Positions 30,259 to 43,638 are shown, counted from the stretch's first letter. The stretch is 64,000 nucleotides of DNA from Pseudorasbora parva (GCF_024679245.1 NC_090196.1:7962861-8026860); one strand, 5' to 3'. The notes: generated from the sequence alone by a model not told the origin. A program made the numbers and translations.

Positions 30259-31100
30259 GGCCTAATAATTATACACAGAACAAAACACAAACTTTTATTT
30301 CAGATGCAATTAATCAATTTGACAGCACTAATATATATTTGCAATTTTAACAAACAGGAGATACAATAACACACAAGCAATCTTTCAGACAATAAACACG
30401 TTTTCTATATTTCAATAATAGTCAACAAGATAAATTATATAAAGAAGAATAAATATAAATTATATATAAATTGAGTAAGATTATATAAAATAACCAATCG
30501 AAAATAATTTCCCAAAAAGTGTAAAAGAAAGAAAGGAAAAGAAATTGTCACAAATTCTAGATATTTTTAAAGTTATCTTTACAGACACTGAAATTGTATT
30601 AAGTAGCCAACAAATTCAATTCTTGTTTGAAGATAAAAACGTAGGGTTTGCTTTTTGTATGTTTACATTTATAGGTATAAATCTTTCCAACAAAAAAGGA
30701 GGGTTATACAAAAACTTGCTTTAATTAGACATATTTTATTAATATAAACCATAAAAACAACGTGTCTATCCAAATATGAAATAAAACAAAATAATATACA
30801 TTAAAAAAAGAGATCACGAACATTACAATCCTCCCCGCAAAACATAAAATAATGTATTGACTTGTTCAGGCAAAATAAATATTGAAGAGTTACGCAACAT
30901 TGTTTCTCTAATGCCAACGCAAGGTGTCGATGTAGATCCATTAAACAGTTCAGCGGTCCGTTTACGCAACTAAATGTCGTTTTTATTAACATCCTGCCTT
31001 TTTTATAGAACTCACATTATATATCACAAATCTGTTGACAATAAAACACAAAAAAGACGCGAGAAACGGAAGAGACCGTGACTAAATGTGACGCGTGCGA
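29540..31100. other. Intergenic AT-rich sequence between SPTY2D1 and TMEM86A
   Basis: No gene is visible. 29543-29569 is an AT microsatellite. 29600-29930 has recurring aaattcaga words. 30174-30255 is a long TA microsatellite. CpG density rises from about 31060, towards the TMEM86A promoter. Confidence 0.5.
30174..30255. repeat. (TA)n microsatellite, about 40 units
   Basis: Uninterrupted TA repeat. The read-through YIYIYI frame is an artefact. Confidence 0.97.
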
Positions 31101-31361
31101 ATCTAGCAGGTAAATCCCGCCCGCACGTGCGCATTCGCCGAGGCTCGCCGTAATGTAAACACTTTCGCGCGTTCTGATTGGACGCGGGTTGTGTTCACCC
31201 GAAGGCCCCGCCCACATCACGGCTGATTCTCTCCTCCCACTGATGATGGCCTGTCCCAAACACAAGACGAAAACAAATCGCACATACAAAGGGACGTAAA
31301 TACTAGCGGGTGCTCTGTTAGCGACGACTTGATCTGGTCATCTTTCCAACCTCAGACAAAG
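31090..31361 (+). promoter_or_regulatory. tmem86a: TMEM86A promoter/5'UTR
   Basis: A CpG-rich stretch lies immediately upstream of the start codon, with an inverted CCAAT box (ATTGG at 31177-31181), a GC box (CCCCGCCC at 31206-31213) and CACGTGCGC near 31125. No TATA box is seen. It is typical of a broad vertebrate promoter. Confidence 0.6.
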
Positions 31362-34300
31362 ATGGTTTCTCCGGTCACTGTGGTGAGTATGTTACCTCTT
31401 TTCTCTATTCAGGCTTTTTCATTTAAAACACACATAGGCTACGCATAACCAACACGATCTATAAAGATATCAGTTAAACCGAAATTGTCACTGCATATGC
31501 ATTCATAAGTTTTTGAAGTGCTCATTTTAATTTCCTAATCATTGCTTACCTCTATCAACCACTTTCCTTTTATATTGTTTCTCTCATATAATCATAAATA
31601 TATGCTTTTTTTGTGTGCCTTATTGTTTTTAAAGGGTAACAGTCTGCACGCTGACATCACTGTTTGTTTTATATGTGTGTTTTTGTCCATGCATCCTTGA
31701 GTCTGTTATCTTGGGAGTAACAATGAGCACGTGATTATGCCCAGCATGCTCGTGTTTACTTTACCTCTACGAACCATGTGCTATATGATATGAATTGCGC
31801 TGGTTTATTTATGCAAAGATGCCATTGATCTATAATTAAATGAGCACAGTGCGGTTGACTGTGCATTTCCCCATTTTCTCTGCTTTCATCTGCTTTCAAA
31901 GGGCTTTATTCAACCGAGGCACTCGTGACAGACCTTTATTCCTCTTTCATACAGACAGACGCATGCACTTTGACTGGAAAAGAGAGTCCAAAATCCCAGT
32001 CCTTGCAGTTTCTCGAAATGATCGAGTTTGCAGTTTCAGCAAAACCTTTTGTTTAAAATGTACCCTGTATTTGTGTGGTTTATGACCAACTTAATAAAAC
32101 CTATTCATATGTTCTCATGTTATTTTTCATAAATGTAAAATCGGGCATGTTGTCACCTATTATTTTTTAAAGGATTAGTTCATTTTAACATGATCATCGG
32201 CCCTCAAGCCATCCTAGGTGTATGTGCATTTCTTCTTTCTGATGAACACAATCAAAGTTATATTAATAAATATCCGCTCCCAAGCTTTATAATGGCAACG
32301 ATAGGGTCCATTGAGTTTGAAGCTCAAAAAAGTGCATCCATCCATTATAAACGTGCTCTGCGAGGTTAATAAAGGCCTTCTGAAGTGAATCGATCAAGCT
32401 TTGTAAGAAAAAATATCCATATTTAATGCAGTTCAAAATGCTTTAGCTACGTCTAACGTAATTGTCGCACCAGTTACGCACAAGACATTTGGCAGAAGCA
32501 AGATATTTTACTTTATAAAGTTTTAAATATGGATAGATTTCTTACAAAAACCCCATTGCTTGGAGCCGCGTGAAGGACTTTTATAATGGATGGATGTACT
32601 TTTTTGGCCAATCAAACAGTAGTTTGATATTATTATATGTATTTTTTTACATTTCATAAATTGTTTTGGGGTTCATATATGTTTTACTGTTTAATTTTTA
32701 TGAAAAATGTAATAGGCTGTTGGTTCTTATTGTGACAACTTACCCCATATAGGTCTGATTTCACAGACAGGGCATCGATTAGGCCTTAGATCATTTAGTA
32801 CATTTAAATAGCTTTAATAAACATGCCTTGAAGAAAAAAAAAACTCAATTTCATAATTTAAGATATGTCAATACAAGTTTGTATCAGTTAAAGGCACAAT
32901 ATGTAAGATTTCTGGATTAAAATATTCAAAAAACACTAGAATAATGTTATTTTATTGACTTATGTACTTACATAATCACAAAGGTTTCCAAGAATGTTTA
33001 AATCCCGATAAATAAGCAATTTTATCTAGGACACGAACCTTGTCTGTGCGTCGCCCATCAATGACATCATAGCCGCGTTACCCTCGATTTCTGGTTTTAT
33101 TTTGTAGAAACCATGGAAACCAAAGACGCTTTAATATATTATGTGTGTTTTATTAGACAGGTGAGAAACTGTTAATCAACAGAAAAATAATCATTGTTAT
33201 TTAGCTCAACACAGTTAGTCTTATTGTTTAAATTTCGTTTTCTTGATTTACCGCGAGTACCATGTTTACCATAACTAATATCGATCTCTTAATGCAGAGC
33301 GAACACTCGCATTATAACAACTTTCAACACACTCAAATGTATCTAATATGATAAACAGAGCTACTTTTATCCCACATATACTCACGCATAAACGTATAAG
33401 CGGAAGAAGCAGAGGTTCTCGACCATGGCAGAAAAAAAAGCTCCTTATTCGTTTTGAATAAGCGACCTATAGCAACGAAAAATGTGGCTTCAAGATAGCT
33501 CAAATATGCATTTCAATCTGGGTTTAAGCAAATGTTGTGCTTGGGATAGCATGATTTGGACTCAATTTTTAGTAAATAGTCATTTAGGGGACACATTTCT
33601 CACAAGTGATTTAACATACAATTACTGGGACAGTCCCACCAGCACGATGGTTATAGTGAATAGATCATTCTTTGTGAGGTTCAACTTTCATTTACCAGCC
33701 CAGATTTATAAGCACAAAGCTTTACCACCTCCATTTTTTAAGAGCTGCACCTCAGGTCTGCATTATAAAGAGCTCATGCAGTGTGAATACCGTCTCTTCA
33801 CATCAACTGGCTTGAAATTAGAACTCTCTGTATTTCAGTGTGACCTTTCTCAGACTGCGGGGTACACCAGAATCTGATTAAAATATACGCTTGCTAACAA
33901 TAGCCTTTTTCCACTTCCCCCACGGGCAAAGACTCAAGCTACAAATTCCAAGACTAAGCCAAAACCAACTGACATGGACTAAGAAGAGGATTAGGACAAG
34001 AATATTTTTCCCCCTTCAGTTAATATAGGTCATTGTAGCCGTTGTGTGGTTACACATACTGTTTATAGATACTGCTAAGGCCGGATCACACCAACAACGA
34101 TAACTATAAAGATAACCATATTACCGCCCACACCAGCGGCTATAGTTCTGTTTATTCTAAGCTCATGTCTGTCGCTTCAAATTCTTGAGTTTGTTACTTC
34201 AGGATGGATTCTGATTATCGTTCATCAGGATAAAATCATTCTAAACGTGATTCCATAAGTATTGTGAAAAATAACTAAATTAATTGGTTATTTTTTATTA

Positions 34301-37300
34301 TTATATGTAAGTAGTCACACAGAGAAAAAAGGTGTCAAAAGGTCAAACGTTTAGGGGTACAACAGCTTGTCCCTGGGGCAGTACCCTTAAAATAACCTAG
34401 TAGTACCTTAAAGTAGCACGCCAACTTTTTGGGACTTTGGCTTATTAAGTGTATCCCCCAGAGTTAGATAAGTCCATACATACCATTCTCATCTCCCATA
34501 ACTTAGTCTGGCGCACACCCCTGCTAGCCTAGCTTAGCACAAAGACTGGAGGTATATGGCTCCAGCTAGCCTACTGCCCAGTAAGTGACAAAATAATGCC
34601 AACATTTTCCTATTTACATGTTGCGATGTGTATAGTCACAGCGTTAACAAATAACAAGGTTACATGAGACACAGTCATCTTATAAACATACATATACGCC
34701 CAAAAAGTTGGTGTGTTCCTTTAAGGGACATATTTGTAATCTAAGTAACACACATATTTGTATATATTTGGACATATTTGTAATCTCTTCCCCTAAGATT
34801 TGTAGTCTTAATTTGCAACTGTTAGGAGTAAAAAAAGGTGTAATTTTTAAGGGTACTTCCCCTAGTGACAAGCTGTTGCAACCCTAAAGGTTTGACAGTT
34901 TGACACCCTGAAGCAGAGGTGTCCAATCCTGCTCCTGGAGGGCCACTGTCCTGCAGAGTTTAGCTTCAACAATTAAACACACCTGTACCAGCTAATGAAG
35001 GTCTTATTAGGCATGCTAGACACTTCCAGCAGGTGTGTTGAGGCAAGCTGGAGCTAAACTCTGCAGGACAGCGGCCCTCCAGGACCGACTTTGGACACCA
35101 CTGCCCTAAAGGTTACATTTTTGGGTGTGAATAATATGTTAAAATATTAGCAGGTAGCCTTCAAATACTGTTAAATGAAATAAACATTAAAAAGCAAATA
35201 AAAAATTAGTACAATTAAAAACACTGAAACAAATTACAGGTAACAGAACAAGTACCAGGTCTATTGCACGGATCTATTTGGACATCAGAATTTTATATAT
35301 TTTTTATTCTTTTTTGTCTCGTCACAGTTTCTGTGTTTTAATCCCTCATTTTAATACAGTGGTCACTCCCAAGCCATGCAGTGTGTACTTTATTTTTGTT
35401 TAACTTTATTAAAATTACATACAGGGTTATACACAGAAAGCGAGCAAAGAGTGCTTCTTTTATGATCAATAGCCCCGTTTCCACCGAAATAAACCAGAAC
35501 TATAAAGCACATTTTTCCTCACAGAACTGCTACTGTCTGCGTTTCCACCGCAGTCTAAAGCCAGGTGCACACTGTGCGATTTTTTTTTTTTGCCACGATT
35601 TGGCCGTCTGAGACAAATTTAGCAAAGATTCCTCTGATCCTAGGCTAAAATCTGACGTCTTTGGTCGTTAGTTTGACGTGTTCACCGGCAGCCGATTAAT
35701 GAGCGCTGCGATCAAAGTTTACCTCAGACGAAATTCTGCCAGTGTCAGAAGATTTGGCACACAATCCTGTAGTATGCCTTCTCCTACGACGACAGTCAAA
35801 TATCTCAGTTTTTCAAGACAAACTATGACCAAAACGAGAGCCAGAGATTTCTTTGTAGCCGTCATTTTAGTCCCGCGTGTAATGCAGCTCACCGTCACCG
35901 AACGCGTCATTCATTGATGATATAAAACTCCGGACGAGTTTTCTTGCGCGGATCCGTTTTTAGCGTGCCTTCACTATCGTACAGTCTGACATTAATGCCA
36001 ACTGAGATCTTACAGTGTGGCATGGCTTACATCGATTCCCATCGATTCATGTTCGTACAGTCTGACAAGGGACATTCGCAAAGGATTTTGAAATATCGCA
36101 TAGTGTGCAGGACCCATAAAATACCGTGAAGATAAGTCAGGTTACGTTGGACTGCGCACATTGACTTTGCAGTTCCCACTGGATTTCGTCCTTCGCAAAT
36201 AATCGTAATAAAGCCTGAACCTTATCTTCTGTCGTATTTTCTAAACTCCATTGGTGATTTCAATACCAAACGACTCTTTGGCCGGCTACAAACTAGCTGC
36301 GTGGCCGTCTTTTGTCCGTTTTTATTTCGGCTCCTTAACAGGTTAGAGTTTGCACACTGCCTGCTCAAGCCACGCCGAAATTGCGTGCATGTTAGAAATA
36401 GAACCGATGCCTATTTTTCACACAACACAGAAGCGTGTTGGAAGCATTTCCAGGTAAATTATAAAATAGAAAAATATGTTTATATGTCATTTTGACACAA
36501 ATACATATAAATAAATTATGAAATAAATAATTATAGATTTTGAAATATTGCACCTGTCAATACAGAACGCAATATTCTGCATATTTATATATAATATATA
36601 TAGCATATTTTGCCATCAATACTGCAGACGATTTCTTTGCTGTATCAGTAGGCTATATATTTATGTTTAACATAGCAGCAGCACCGTGTCAGCCACGTTT
36701 CTGGTGTGCAACGCAGCCAGTGTGTAGCCCAGGTGTAGCCGCTGACTGTACGGACCGAAACAGACTTTTAGGTTGAAATACAATGCTAGGTGAGCTCAAT
36801 CAATCAGCATGTTCAGTGCCCAAGTCCCACCCCCAAAAGTTCCCGAACTTACAAAAGTACTACCTCGTGAGCAGGGCCGTTTTGAGGTGGAAATCTTTAC
36901 CCGGAAGTTTATTTTGACCCCGGTTCCTATGATCGAATCACACCCCTAAGTGTCTAGTTCCTGAAGAAAGTTCCCGCAGTCGAAACGTGGCCAAAGAAGC
37001 TGATATCACTTCAGTCTCAAGCCTATTGACTGAGTGAAAACTCCTGTTATATTCTTTACTGCACACCAAGAGCCAGATTTACAAAACAAGGCAAAAAAGC
37101 ACAGATTGGAGTGGACAGTTCTGTGCATGATCTACTGACAACGCACAAATTAAAGAACAGATGCATCCAGATCATTTCCATTAATAAATAAATTTGTTAA
37201 TACTCCCATAAATTTGGTCTGAAAGGGAAACTCCTACAAAGGTAAATGTAATAAGGTCAGCCAAAAAAATAACTATCTAATTTTTCACTGTGTGTCTTTA

Positions 37301-39918
37301 GTTAATCATATAAGTAGTTTTTTTAACGCCAAAAGAGGGAAGCAAGCCATTAGTAAATCTGTCCCCTATATCTCTTATTTACATTGTCTTTATACTTAAA
37401 ATGATTTGCAAGCATGAAGAACTCTTGTGTGTTAAGTGGATTCTGACTAACTTAAACACCTCCGATTGGCCATTGCACCCATGGACTCAACAAGCATATC
37501 TGTGATTGGCTACTATACTCAACAAAATATGTTGTAAATAGAAAACCTTTGATGCTCTTCACAGAGCGCTCACACCATTTGAAAGAATTACCAATCAGCA
37601 GATACCGAATTGACCGGGTACTCAATACTCGGTGCAGAAAGACTGGTATGTTGTGTTTTTAACATTTAAGTATCAACTTGCTACCACAGCACCAGTACTT
37701 TTGACAACCCAACTTGAGAATATGATAACATCCAGTTCTACATGTTCTAGTTACACTTAAGCTTCTGTACGAAATCTCTCCGCTCTTTGATGGCTTCATT
37801 TCAGGAATAAACTTAATTGTATTTATGACTAATATATTAAATGTCTGAATGTCAATTAAAATGTCAAAATTTCATCCTGAAGGGTGTCGAAAGATGCCCA
37901 ATTATTCCTGCCTTGTTTTCATGGGACAGTAAAACTCTGACATATTTTCTTGGGCTTGGTATCCTTCTGAGATTTAGCAATTGTCAGATTTTATTCATGA
38001 TATCTCACATTTCCTAGAAAACACATGGATCACATTTCAAGTGCTTCATGTTAAGTGTTTTCATTACCTTCAGTTGTTTAGCTTTTAGACTTTCTGACTC
38101 ACATGACAGCATGGGCGTCAGAACCATTGTGTGTGGGTGGGACAAGACCCACCCACTTTTACCCTGACCGAGAAACACTTATTATTAAACACATGTTAGA
38201 TGCTTTATTTCCACCTTTCTAATATATACTCAATTTTTATTGAAAATAAATACCTTTCTGATTTCATATGTGATGGGAAAAGGGAGTAGAGCGAGTGTGG
38301 CAAAAGGCAGATTCGAACCTCTGATCGATTTGTGTCAAAACTTGAAGCCATGCGTCTTACCGCTACACTACTGCCACGGTAAATAACTCAGTGATTTTCA
38401 TAATTTTGTATGGCTCAATCAATCGTTTAGTAAACGCTGGTATATTTGTATTTAATGTAAATATGGCATCTGACATTATTCTGATAATAACGTTATTCTT
38501 AATTCTGAGAGAGAGGACCCATCCACTTTTTATTTGCTTCTGACGCCCATGCATGATGGTGTGTTTCACTTCCCATGAATGCATCTTAAATCTCTCTTTT
38601 GTCCTACAGGTCAAGAGCGAGGGTCCAAAGCTCGTTCCGTTCTTCAAAGCCACTTGCGTCTATTTTGTTCTGTGGCTACCCACCTCAAGCCCCACCTGGT
38701 ACAGTGCCCTCATCAAATGCCTGCCCATCTTCTGTCTTTGGGTTTTTCTGCTCGCTCATGGCATCAGCTTTTTGGGTGCCCACTCCAGTGCCAGGAAAAT
38801 CCTGGCAGGACTTATTTTTTCAGCTTTGGGTGACGCATTTCTCATCTGGCAAGAACAAGGCTACTTTAGTCACGGTGAGTTATTTATTTTGTGTTGCTTT
38901 GATTTGATTAGGAAAGATATTTGCTATGTGTGTTGATGAGGAGGGAAATATATATAATTATGTTTAAATTAGTGCAAACTGTGGTTTTATGCAAGTCTCA
39001 ACTCTCAAGCAAGAACGTTCCTGAATTCCAAGCCTAAACTATAATGCCTGATTTAGCAGCTCTTGTACTGAGAAAGTAGTGTAGAGGTTGAATAGGGTGT
39101 TTTTAGGTGAGGGTTTAGGGTTGGGACAAACCATTTCTTACCAAAGATTCCCTTGGGAACCACAGAGTTACTCAAGTTTTCATTTGGAACAAACAACCGG
39201 GTTATGGAACCAAGACTGACATGTTTCTACATATATCCTGTACAAAATATATTTCTGTTAAATTATTTTATTCAGAGGTGTACAGTCCTGCACCTGAAGA
39301 CCTTCCTGCAGAGTTTATCATTAACCGTAAACACTCACATCTGAACCCACTATTCAGGGTTTTCAAATTACTCGAAAGTTCAAGCTTGGTGTGTTGTAGC
39401 TCAACTCTACAGGAAGAGGGCCCTCCAGTAGCAGGTTTGGACACCCCTGCTTTCATTGAATACTCAATTCAATTGTATTTGCCTTGACAGGACTGCTAAT
39501 GTTCGCCATCACCCACATTCTCTACTCTTCTGCCTTTGGGATGAAGCCCCTCAACTCAAGAGCAGGTCTGGTCATTGCTGTCATCTCCGGCCTCAGCTAC
39601 ACCCTTCTTTACCCCTACCTCTCTGGACCCTTTACCTACCTGGTGGCCGTTTACATCGCTCTCATTGGCTTCATGGGATGGAGGGCCATCGCTGGAGTCC
39701 AGCTCACCAATGACCTCTGGACCTGGACTAAACTATCAGCCTGCCTCGGAGCCGTCCTCTTCATGGTATCTGACCTCACCATTGCCGTCAACAAGTTCTG
39801 CTTCCCTGTGCCCCACTCTCGGGCCATCATAATGGCGACCTATTATGCAGCACAGATGTTGATCGCACTGTCGGCTGTGGAATGCCAAGACGCCGATACG
39901 TCTTGGAAAAGAGCTTGA
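31362..39918 (+). CDS. tmem86a: TMEM86A, lysoplasmalogenase (YhhN family)
   Basis: Three exons: 31362-31382 (MVSPVTV, donor GTGAGT), 38610-38874 (acceptor CCTACAG, donor GTGAGT) and 39491-39918 (acceptor TTGACAG, stop TGA). They join in phase to 237 residues, against about 240 in mammals. The protein is a polytopic membrane enzyme. Hydrophobic segments include ALIKCLPIFCLWVFLLAHGI, LAGLIFSALGDAFLIW, MFAITHILYSSAF, LVIAVISGLSYTLLYPYL, YLVAVYIALIGFMGW and LGAVLFMVSDLTIAVNKF. The GDAFLIW motif (81-87), THILY and MVSDLTIAVNKF are family hallmarks and include conserved acidic and His residues. By family it hydrolyses lysoplasmalogens to a fatty aldehyde and glycerophospho-base in the ER membrane. 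A 7.2 kb first intron holds several MITEs. Confidence 0.96.
32172..32640. mobile_element. Foldback MITE relic in TMEM86A intron 1
   Basis: It begins TTAA-AGGATTAGTTCATTTT (TTAA near 32168), like the ends at 19875 and 15230. Partial inverted arms occur (CTTTATAATGG against TTATAATGGATGGATG). The block ACTTTATAAAGTTTTAAATATGG recurs at 61848. Confidence 0.55.
32892..33480. mobile_element. TTAA-AGGCACAATATG element, right end missing
   Basis: It starts after TTAA (32888-32891) with AGGCACAATATGTAAG, identical to the start of the element at 47020. Interior stretches match the complement of 48560-48900 (for example around tttcaacacactcaaatgta). The matching right terminus is not found. Confidence 0.6.
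34082..34265. repeat. MITE fragment shared with 44440-44665
   Basis: AAGGCCGGATCACACCAACA, then cgataactataaagataacc, resembles the complement of the 44640-44665 end (ttatccttggtgtgagtgggcctt). Partial copies. Confidence 0.5.
34331..34906. mobile_element. TIR element (~60-base ends) with a nested TTAA MITE
   Basis: GGTGTCAAAAGGTCAAACG at the left pairs with GGTTTGACAGTTTGACACC at the right. The match continues through AACAGCTTGTCCC and TGACAAGCTGTTG. Confidence 0.75.
34412..34720. mobile_element. Nested 309-bp TTAA MITE
   Basis: TTAA at 34408-34411 and 34721-34724 flanks 22-base inverted ends containing CCAACTTTTTGGG and CCCAAAAAGTTGG. It is inserted in the TIR element above. Confidence 0.82.
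34915..35105. mobile_element. Short cyprinid MITE (GGTGTCCAATCCTGCTCCTGG type)
   Basis: The left end GGTGTCCAATCCTGCTCCTG and the right end GGCCCTCCAGGACCGACTTTG are inverted, with CTGCAGAGTTTAG against CTAAACTCTGCAG inside. A second copy is at 39268-39455, and a fragment at 22232-22268. Confidence 0.75.
35472..36992. mobile_element. TIR element (CCCCGTTTCCACCG ends) interrupted by a second element
   Basis: The left CCCCGTTTCCACCG and the right CAGTCGAAACGTGGCC are approximately inverted. The right third contains TTCCCGAAC and GGTTCC words typical of this fish MITE type. An element at 35560-36114 interrupts it. Confidence 0.5.
35560..36114. mobile_element. Nested TIR element (CCAGGTGCACACTGTGCGAT ends)
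   Basis: CCAGGTGCACACTGTGCGAT at the left pairs with TCGCATAGTGTGCAGGACCC at the right. Short frames inside have no recognisable homology. Confidence 0.65.
37000..38109. other. TMEM86A intron 1, unassigned part
   Basis: I see no exon or defined element here. Confidence 0.4.
38110..38551. mobile_element. TIR element just upstream of TMEM86A exon 2
   Basis: CATGGGCGTCAGAA at 38110 is exactly complementary to TTCTGACGCCCATG ending at 38551. GGGTGGGACAAGACCCACCC and GAGGACCCATCCAC are subterminal. It ends only 58 bases before the exon 2 acceptor. A tRNA-like stretch lies inside. Confidence 0.7.
38297..38377 (-). repeat. tRNA-like sequence (tRNA pseudogene or SINE head)
   Basis: On the minus strand, GTGGCAG at one end can pair with TTGCCAC at the other. 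TAGTGTAGCGGTAAGACGC resembles an A box and GGTTCGAATCTG a B box. The T-stem pairs poorly and spacing is off by two, so it is not a working tRNA. Confidence 0.5.
39268..39455. mobile_element. Degenerate MITE in TMEM86A intron 2
   Basis: It is related to the copy at 34915: CCTGCAGAGTTTA left, GGTTTGGACACCCCTG right. It ends 35 bases before the exon 3 acceptor. Confidence 0.65.
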
Positions 39919-42900
39919 GAAACTGCACCTTAACCAGCCTTCTCCTAATGACTCAACAGCTGCACAGGTTCAAGTTCCACTTCCTGAAACTTCTGGTCCA
40001 CCCACAGTTTCCCTGTCTGAGCATGACTGGGATATATTGGTTCTAGATGAGGAATTGCCAGTTTAAAACCATGTAAGACCAGACCACTGGGGGAATTCTT
40101 TCTGGATTCATGTACAAGGTTTGATAGTCTTGGTCTGTAGCCTCTTGACTTAGTCAGGTCTCTTAACATAGTTCCCAAGTCTCAAAATACTGCATTTAAT
40201 TCATACATTCCTCTAGTAGTACCAATGTTGGTGTCAAGAAAGGAAATACAGTTTTAGAGTTCTGGTTACTAGATCCTCAATATACCCTACTTCCTTACCT
40301 TAGTATCTTCTCCATTTCAACCGGGACCACCCCAGTGTCTTCTCAGAGGCTCTGATATCTTGTCCACTTTTAGATAGTCCTTGATGGCTTGTCCTTTGAA
40401 CAAAGAGAGAGTCTTGAGGGACTAGTTTTTAGCTGGCACCTACTTTCTATAGTTCTGTTTTTTCTTAGGGGCATGTTTCCCCATCTAACCGTAGATTTCC
40501 CAAACATAATGAGAGATTAGCATGAAAACTATTTCATACTTAATCAGATATGTTAGCCTAGTGCTGCTGTATTGAAAATCAATGCACAATCATTGCTGTA
40601 GTATTGTGAGGTATACCTTAATGCGCATCCTGTGTCACTAACACATTTTAAAGTGTGGATTTCAGTAGTGCACAAACATCCATGCATACATGTGCTGGAG
40701 TAGTTATCATGGCTCAAATAAGCCATCAAGCCCAAATGACTGCAAACAGTGCTAGCGTTGTCTCTGGATGAGGCTATCCTTCCCTAAGATATGAAAACAG
40801 AACAGGACACTCAAAAAAGGGAAGGCAGTCTCTTTCGTTGAGGTTTTTCATGACAGTGTCTGTTATCTTTTCCTTAGGTTTCTGCCAAGTCAGCAGCATT
40901 GCTCAATACCTCTACCACAAGGAAACAGCAAATAAGTACAAGCTGTACTGTTAAGTTTGTCTGTATAGTATCAGATCATATTTGTAAAGAAGGTGAGATG
41001 TCAGATGATACGCATGTATTGAGCTTCCAACCACTTTCATTTATCTTTTGCCAGTAGGAAGCATCTAACTCAAGGAAAAGTAGGAAGCCCTGTGGTGGAC
41101 GAATATACTTCTAAATCGTGTGCTTTAGATTATGTATTCGATCTGTAAGCCAGTAATTATTTTTAGAAAAATAATTCTCACTCTTCTCATCTCATTTGCA
41201 TCTATTCCTTCACCTGAATATCTGTGAATATTTCACAGCGGGATCGAGTGAATATTTCACAGTACAGTGTTCTTTTTTCTCGTTCGCTGTATTAGCTGAA
41301 TCACATGCTAGAGTGAATCACAACATGTTCATAGTCATATTTCAATACAAATTTTGAAAAAGCATATATTTTGCATAAAGAAAATGTCTATTTTAGGATC
41401 ATGTAGGAGTTATTGCATTGTTTTAATGGCATTCCCGTGAGCGTAATGTGAAAAAATAGCTGACATTCCTGTAATGCACCCAGACATTTTATTTTTGTTC
41501 ATAATTTCATTATTCTCTATGAGAATTTACTGTGAAGACCCATGTTTTTTTTTCCCGCCGTCCAATTTTTTTAGGGTTTAGGGTCCAATTCTCACTATTA
41601 CGTACGACATTTGCGTCAATAAACTCCAAATTGCTGCTTATTAATAGTTAGTAAAGTAGTTGTTATATTTAGGAAATGGGTAGGATTAAGGGATGATGCA
41701 GAATAAAGCATTAACCTGTGCTTTATAAATACTAATAAACAGCCAATATACTAGTAATAGGCAACTAGTTGAACCCTAATTGGACCCTAAACTAAAGTGT
41801 TACCTTTCTTTTCTCTATGGGACAACAAATACTAAAATCAAGTACTTTAGTAATCACATTACGTTAATGGTAATTCATTTGTATAATTAATATAAGCTTA
41901 AATGAAATAATAAATATCATTATCAAAAACTGGTACTAAACTAGGCTTATTTTATTTATGCAAAATATTTGAAAATACATTTTATTTTTTTAATGACCTG
42001 GACATTTTTCTGACAGGCTTTGTGAGGCAAATAGCACATGTACTGTATTCATCATCAGTTGATTTAAACTGATCATTGTTTAATTCATAAATCTCAATAA
42101 GGGATCATCAGCTTGATCCTTCACTGATGCTAAATGAGGGAACCGTCAGCCATGATGGAAAATACTGCTTGGCGTGATATGTGCTCAGCTGTTGTACCCT
42201 CAGGTGCGAGTTGAAATGCGCTTTGAATGCAAACACAGCGGATCACTCAACAGTGGTCCATTTTTATAGTAATATGGCATCCTCAACCTGGTCGTGTTGC
42301 ACAGGATAGCAACATCCAGTGTGTTCAGCAAACAAAACATTGTTTTGTGTACAAAAAAAACAAAACATTCTTTGTAAGATTACATTTGAATTCAATGACT
42401 TTTATTTTGCTTTTCAAGTAAAACAAGTTTAAAAAAGACTTTCATATCAAATTAAATAGGGCATCTACTCTTCTCTATGGCCTATTGCATTCAGCATACT
42501 GATACGCACATACTATCGCTATCAACACGCATTCACTGCAGAGCCCTCGAGAAACAGTGTGGCTATTTTGACAAATTTGCTAAATGCCGAGTTTCATAGG
42601 TTGCCTAGGGTCACTCTGTCAGCAAAACATTTCAGCATTGCTGAAAAACCGTACATGATTTGCAAGGTCATCAAAACATCAGAGCCATTGTGTCCCACAC
42701 TATGAATCAGCAATGTGTTTTGAAGGTCTGCGGCAGAAAAACATTTTAAGTGAAGTTATATATATTATTGTTTGTATGATGGTTTTCATGTAAATAGTTG
42801 AAAAGACCCCAGGAAATGAATGAACCGTTCCGCCTAATCACATTTGAGGGGCGAACACAGATTCTAGTTCATTCTCATAGTAAATGTCCTTGTTTGATGG

Positions 42901-43638
42901 TGGTCTAAATGCCTTTAGAAAATCAATATTCCTTCTGTATGTTTAGCATTTCTTTTCTTCTGTGTTTAAAATCTGCCAGATGGTTAGAATTCGACCTCGC
43001 CTGGTCTCTTCCTTCTCTATTGTGTAAATGCGAACTCCGTAGAGGAGAACAGGTGCCTTCTGTTTCCCTCACTGAAGTGCTGTCTTTTGAGAAGTGTGGA
43101 GATGGTCACTGGCTCGGGGAAGATTTCCTTTCCATCTGGCTTTGCTTTAGCTTGCAACCTTATTCGAATGGCAGTGAGCGCGATCGTTTTACCCCCTCTG
43201 TCAGCACTCGGGTGTTTGATGCTTTTGTGTCGATTCAAAGGGGGATGAAACCGAATGCTGGGTATTCATTAGGTTCAGTATTGATGACCGTGTTTAGGTA
43301 TAGCAGTCGTGTTGTTGAAGATAATTAGGAATAACCCACTTGTTTCACACCGTTGAGGGATGTAAATATCTGCACTTTTCCATTTTATCTTTGTATAATT
43401 TCCCTGATTATTCTCTTTATGAGCTTGAAGCCTGAAACATACTCTACGCCAATGCTGGATGCAATTACTAAAGTCGGATTTTGCGCAGAACTGCATTCTG
43501 AAATGCAGGTGACAATGTGTGTGTCGCGTTCTCCGCGTCAACACAAGGGGTGCTATAAACTGTGTTCCTTTACGGTCAGGTTTTTATTTTATTTTAATTT
43601 TTTATGTCAACACTTTGAAGAGCATCCTATGGAAGCTT
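39919..43638 (+). other. TMEM86A 3' flank, probably 3'UTR at least in part
   Basis: There is no further gene. 41565-41805 is a cyprinid MITE (AGGGTCCAATTCTCACTATTA near its left end, AATTGGACCCTAAACTAAAG right). A 139-codon frame at 42909-43328 has no recognisable family and is not counted as a gene. Confidence 0.45.

Noticed and set aside
33482..33877. 131-codon open frame on plus in TMEM86A intron 1
   Set aside because: No family resemblance. It begins at the edge of a TTAA-element relic and has no flanking splice signals that would join it to TMEM86A.
42909..43328. 139-codon open frame on plus downstream of TMEM86A
   Set aside because: No recognisable domain, no supporting splice sites or conserved motifs, and it lies in probable 3' flanking sequence. 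An unaided open frame of this length does occur by chance.
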